A DNA stretch of 6,805 bases from contig JAUVCU010000084.1 of the NCBI GenBank assembly GCA_030590715.1, forward strand, positions 1-6,805. Direction: 5' to 3'. The notes beneath the pieces are model-generated. The model was given only the letters and a program-made list of their open reading frames with translations, had not been told where the DNA came from and made no database searches. Both the position numbers and the translations under genes were made by a program. This stretch comes from Lentisphaeria bacterium (GTDB lineage Bacteria; Verrucomicrobiota; Lentisphaeria; Victivallales; JAUVCU01). Every line of letters begins with the position of its first letter. Within the stretch, counting starts at the first letter, position 1. Below are positions 6,177-6,805 of the stretch, one piece after another.

Positions 6177-6805
6177 ATGCTGCAGCAGAAGCAATTTCAA
6201 AAAATTATTTCATCCATAGACAGTTTTTCCAACAACCAACGTCTTGAGGCACTACAGGCAATTCATGAAAGTGGGGATTATAAGCAGTTGATTGACTTTT
6301 TTGAGAAGTCGTTCAGGAGTAATTCATGCTGTCCGCATTGTAACTCTTGGCATATTATCAGGCGGGGAGAAAGGTCTGGACTAATTCGTTACTCCTGTCG
6401 CAGCTGCCAACGCTCCTTCAATTGTCTGACTGGAACTCCTTTTGCCCGATTACGCAAAAAGGAGCTGTGGATTCAACACCTCGGGGCGATGATCGATTCA
6501 TTATCGCTGAGAAAGGTCGCGTCCAGGCTTGGTATTAACAAAAATACCGCATTCAAGTGGTGGCACCGCTTTTTATTTGCTGCGCACAAGGATCAACCGG
6601 GTGAATTGTCGGGAGTTGTTGAAGCGGACGAAACCTACTTCCGTAAATCAAAAAAAGGATCTCAACATCTTGGCCGTCCCCCGAGAAAACGGGGAGAGCC
6701 AGCCAATGCTATTAAGTTTCTCTTGAGTGATTTGCTCAAGCATCGAAAAGCGGTGCCGAGCACCGCACTCCAAAGCGAACGTTGTTCGCAAACCCACAAA
6801 ACGTC
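6177..6805 (+). CDS. IS1595-family (ISXO2-like) transposase, partial and probably disrupted
   Basis: This frame is open from the ATG at 6177 to the right edge (209 codons plus two bases), so its end is not visible. The start is supported by GAGG six bases upstream. It has an N-terminal zinc ribbon with CPHC (52-55) and RYSCRSC (C74, C77), then FNCLTGTPFARLRKKELW (81-98), typical of the IS1595 zinc-ribbon region. A helix-turn-helix follows (LRKVASRLGINKNTAFKWWH, about 111-130), then the start of the DDE-like nuclease, LSGVVEADETYF (144-155) with catalytic Asp151, and a basic stretch ending RPPRKRGEPA (167-176). The family match continues at best to LSD at 183-185. After that the translation (LLKHRKAVPSTALQ...) no longer resembles the nuclease domain and coincides with a series of hairpins. 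This suggests an insertion or rearrangement inside the gene, leaving it without later catalytic residues, at least in this frame. The element would cut and paste itself. Its left side interrupts the IS1380-like pseudogene. Confidence 0.85.
   Translation, partial: MLQQKQFQKIISSIDSFSNNQRLEALQAIHESGDYKQLIDFFEKSFRSNSCCPHCNSWHIIRRGERSGLIRYSCRSCQRSFNCLTGTPFARLRKKELWIQHLGAMIDSLSLRKVASRLGINKNTAFKWWHRFLFAAHKDQPGELSGVVEADETYFRKSKKGSQHLGRPPRKRGEPANAIKFLLSDLLKHRKAVPSTALQSERCSQTHKT
6722..6789. repeat. Run of three small hairpins at the transposase breakpoint
   Basis: Three perfect inverted repeats occur in 68 bases. They are CTTGAG/CTCAAG (6722-6727 and 6735-6740, 7-nt loop), GCGGTGC/GCACCGC (6750-6756 and 6760-6766, loop CGA), and GCGAAC/GTTCGC (6775-6780 and 6784-6789, loop GTT). 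The second and third are compact and GC-rich compared with their surroundings. They begin where the transposase reading stops matching its family. This could be a REP-like palindromic repeat or the end of another element. No T-run follows any stem, so a simple terminator is unlikely. Confidence 0.5.

Noticed and set aside
6347..6726. Two short plus-strand open frames (6347-6538 and 6529-6726)
   Set aside because: Both are out of frame within the longer IS1595-type transposase frame that starts at 6177 and carries the zinc ribbon, HTH and DETYF motifs.
1..6805. tRNA, rRNA, CRISPR array or restriction-modification or toxin-antitoxin genes
   Set aside because: No regularly spaced repeats, no cloverleaf with CCA-type end and no characteristic motifs were seen on either strand.

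Overview
The window is a bacterial segment of moderate to low GC. It joins a conserved chromosomal part (1-4884) to a scrap-yard of mobile elements (about 4905-6805). An exported transglutaminase-fold protein with a helical-repeat tail, beside a soluble Hanks-type kinase and a DUF4197 protein, would fit the PVC group (Lentisphaerae, Verrucomicrobia, Planctomycetes). That assignment is inference; there is no marker gene here.

Left part. The 3' portion of a DUF4197-family gene enters from the left edge (to 505, + strand) and ends at a hairpin terminator. The terminator is shared tail-to-tail with a two-gene minus-strand operon. Reading from its promoter side, the operon encodes a polytopic membrane protein of unknown function (3292-2411). 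After a 27-nt gap comes a secreted 608-residue protein (2383-557) with a Cys-His-Asp transglutaminase-like core and a TPR-like C-terminal half. A 221-bp divergent intergenic region (3293-3513) carries a symmetrical operator-like dyad. It separates this operon from a plus-strand serine/threonine kinase gene (3514-4884). The kinase has all catalytic motifs, an S/T/N-rich N-terminal tail with a duplicated KSTII motif, and a C-terminal TerB-like helical segment. The divergent layout makes a common regulatory or signalling unit of kinase, membrane protein and exported transglutaminase-like protein plausible but unproven.

Right part. Twenty bases after the kinase stop lies the 3' tail of a group II intron on the minus strand: a domain V-like hairpin, a domain VI hairpin and a CTACTTGAC-type 3' end. 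Its reverse transcriptase and 5' domains are missing. It abuts a decayed IS4-superfamily (IS1380-like) transposase pseudogene on the minus strand (about 5112-6110). This has the YREK signature, one nonsense codon, one single-base frameshift and a lost N-terminal third. The pseudogene is cut off by an IS1595-type (ISXO2-like) transposase gene on the plus strand. That gene starts at 6177 and stays open to the right edge, but its reading stops looking like the family near codon 185, where a run of three small hairpins begins. The apparent order of events is intron, then IS1380-like element, then IS1595-like element, then a palindromic repeat or further insertion.
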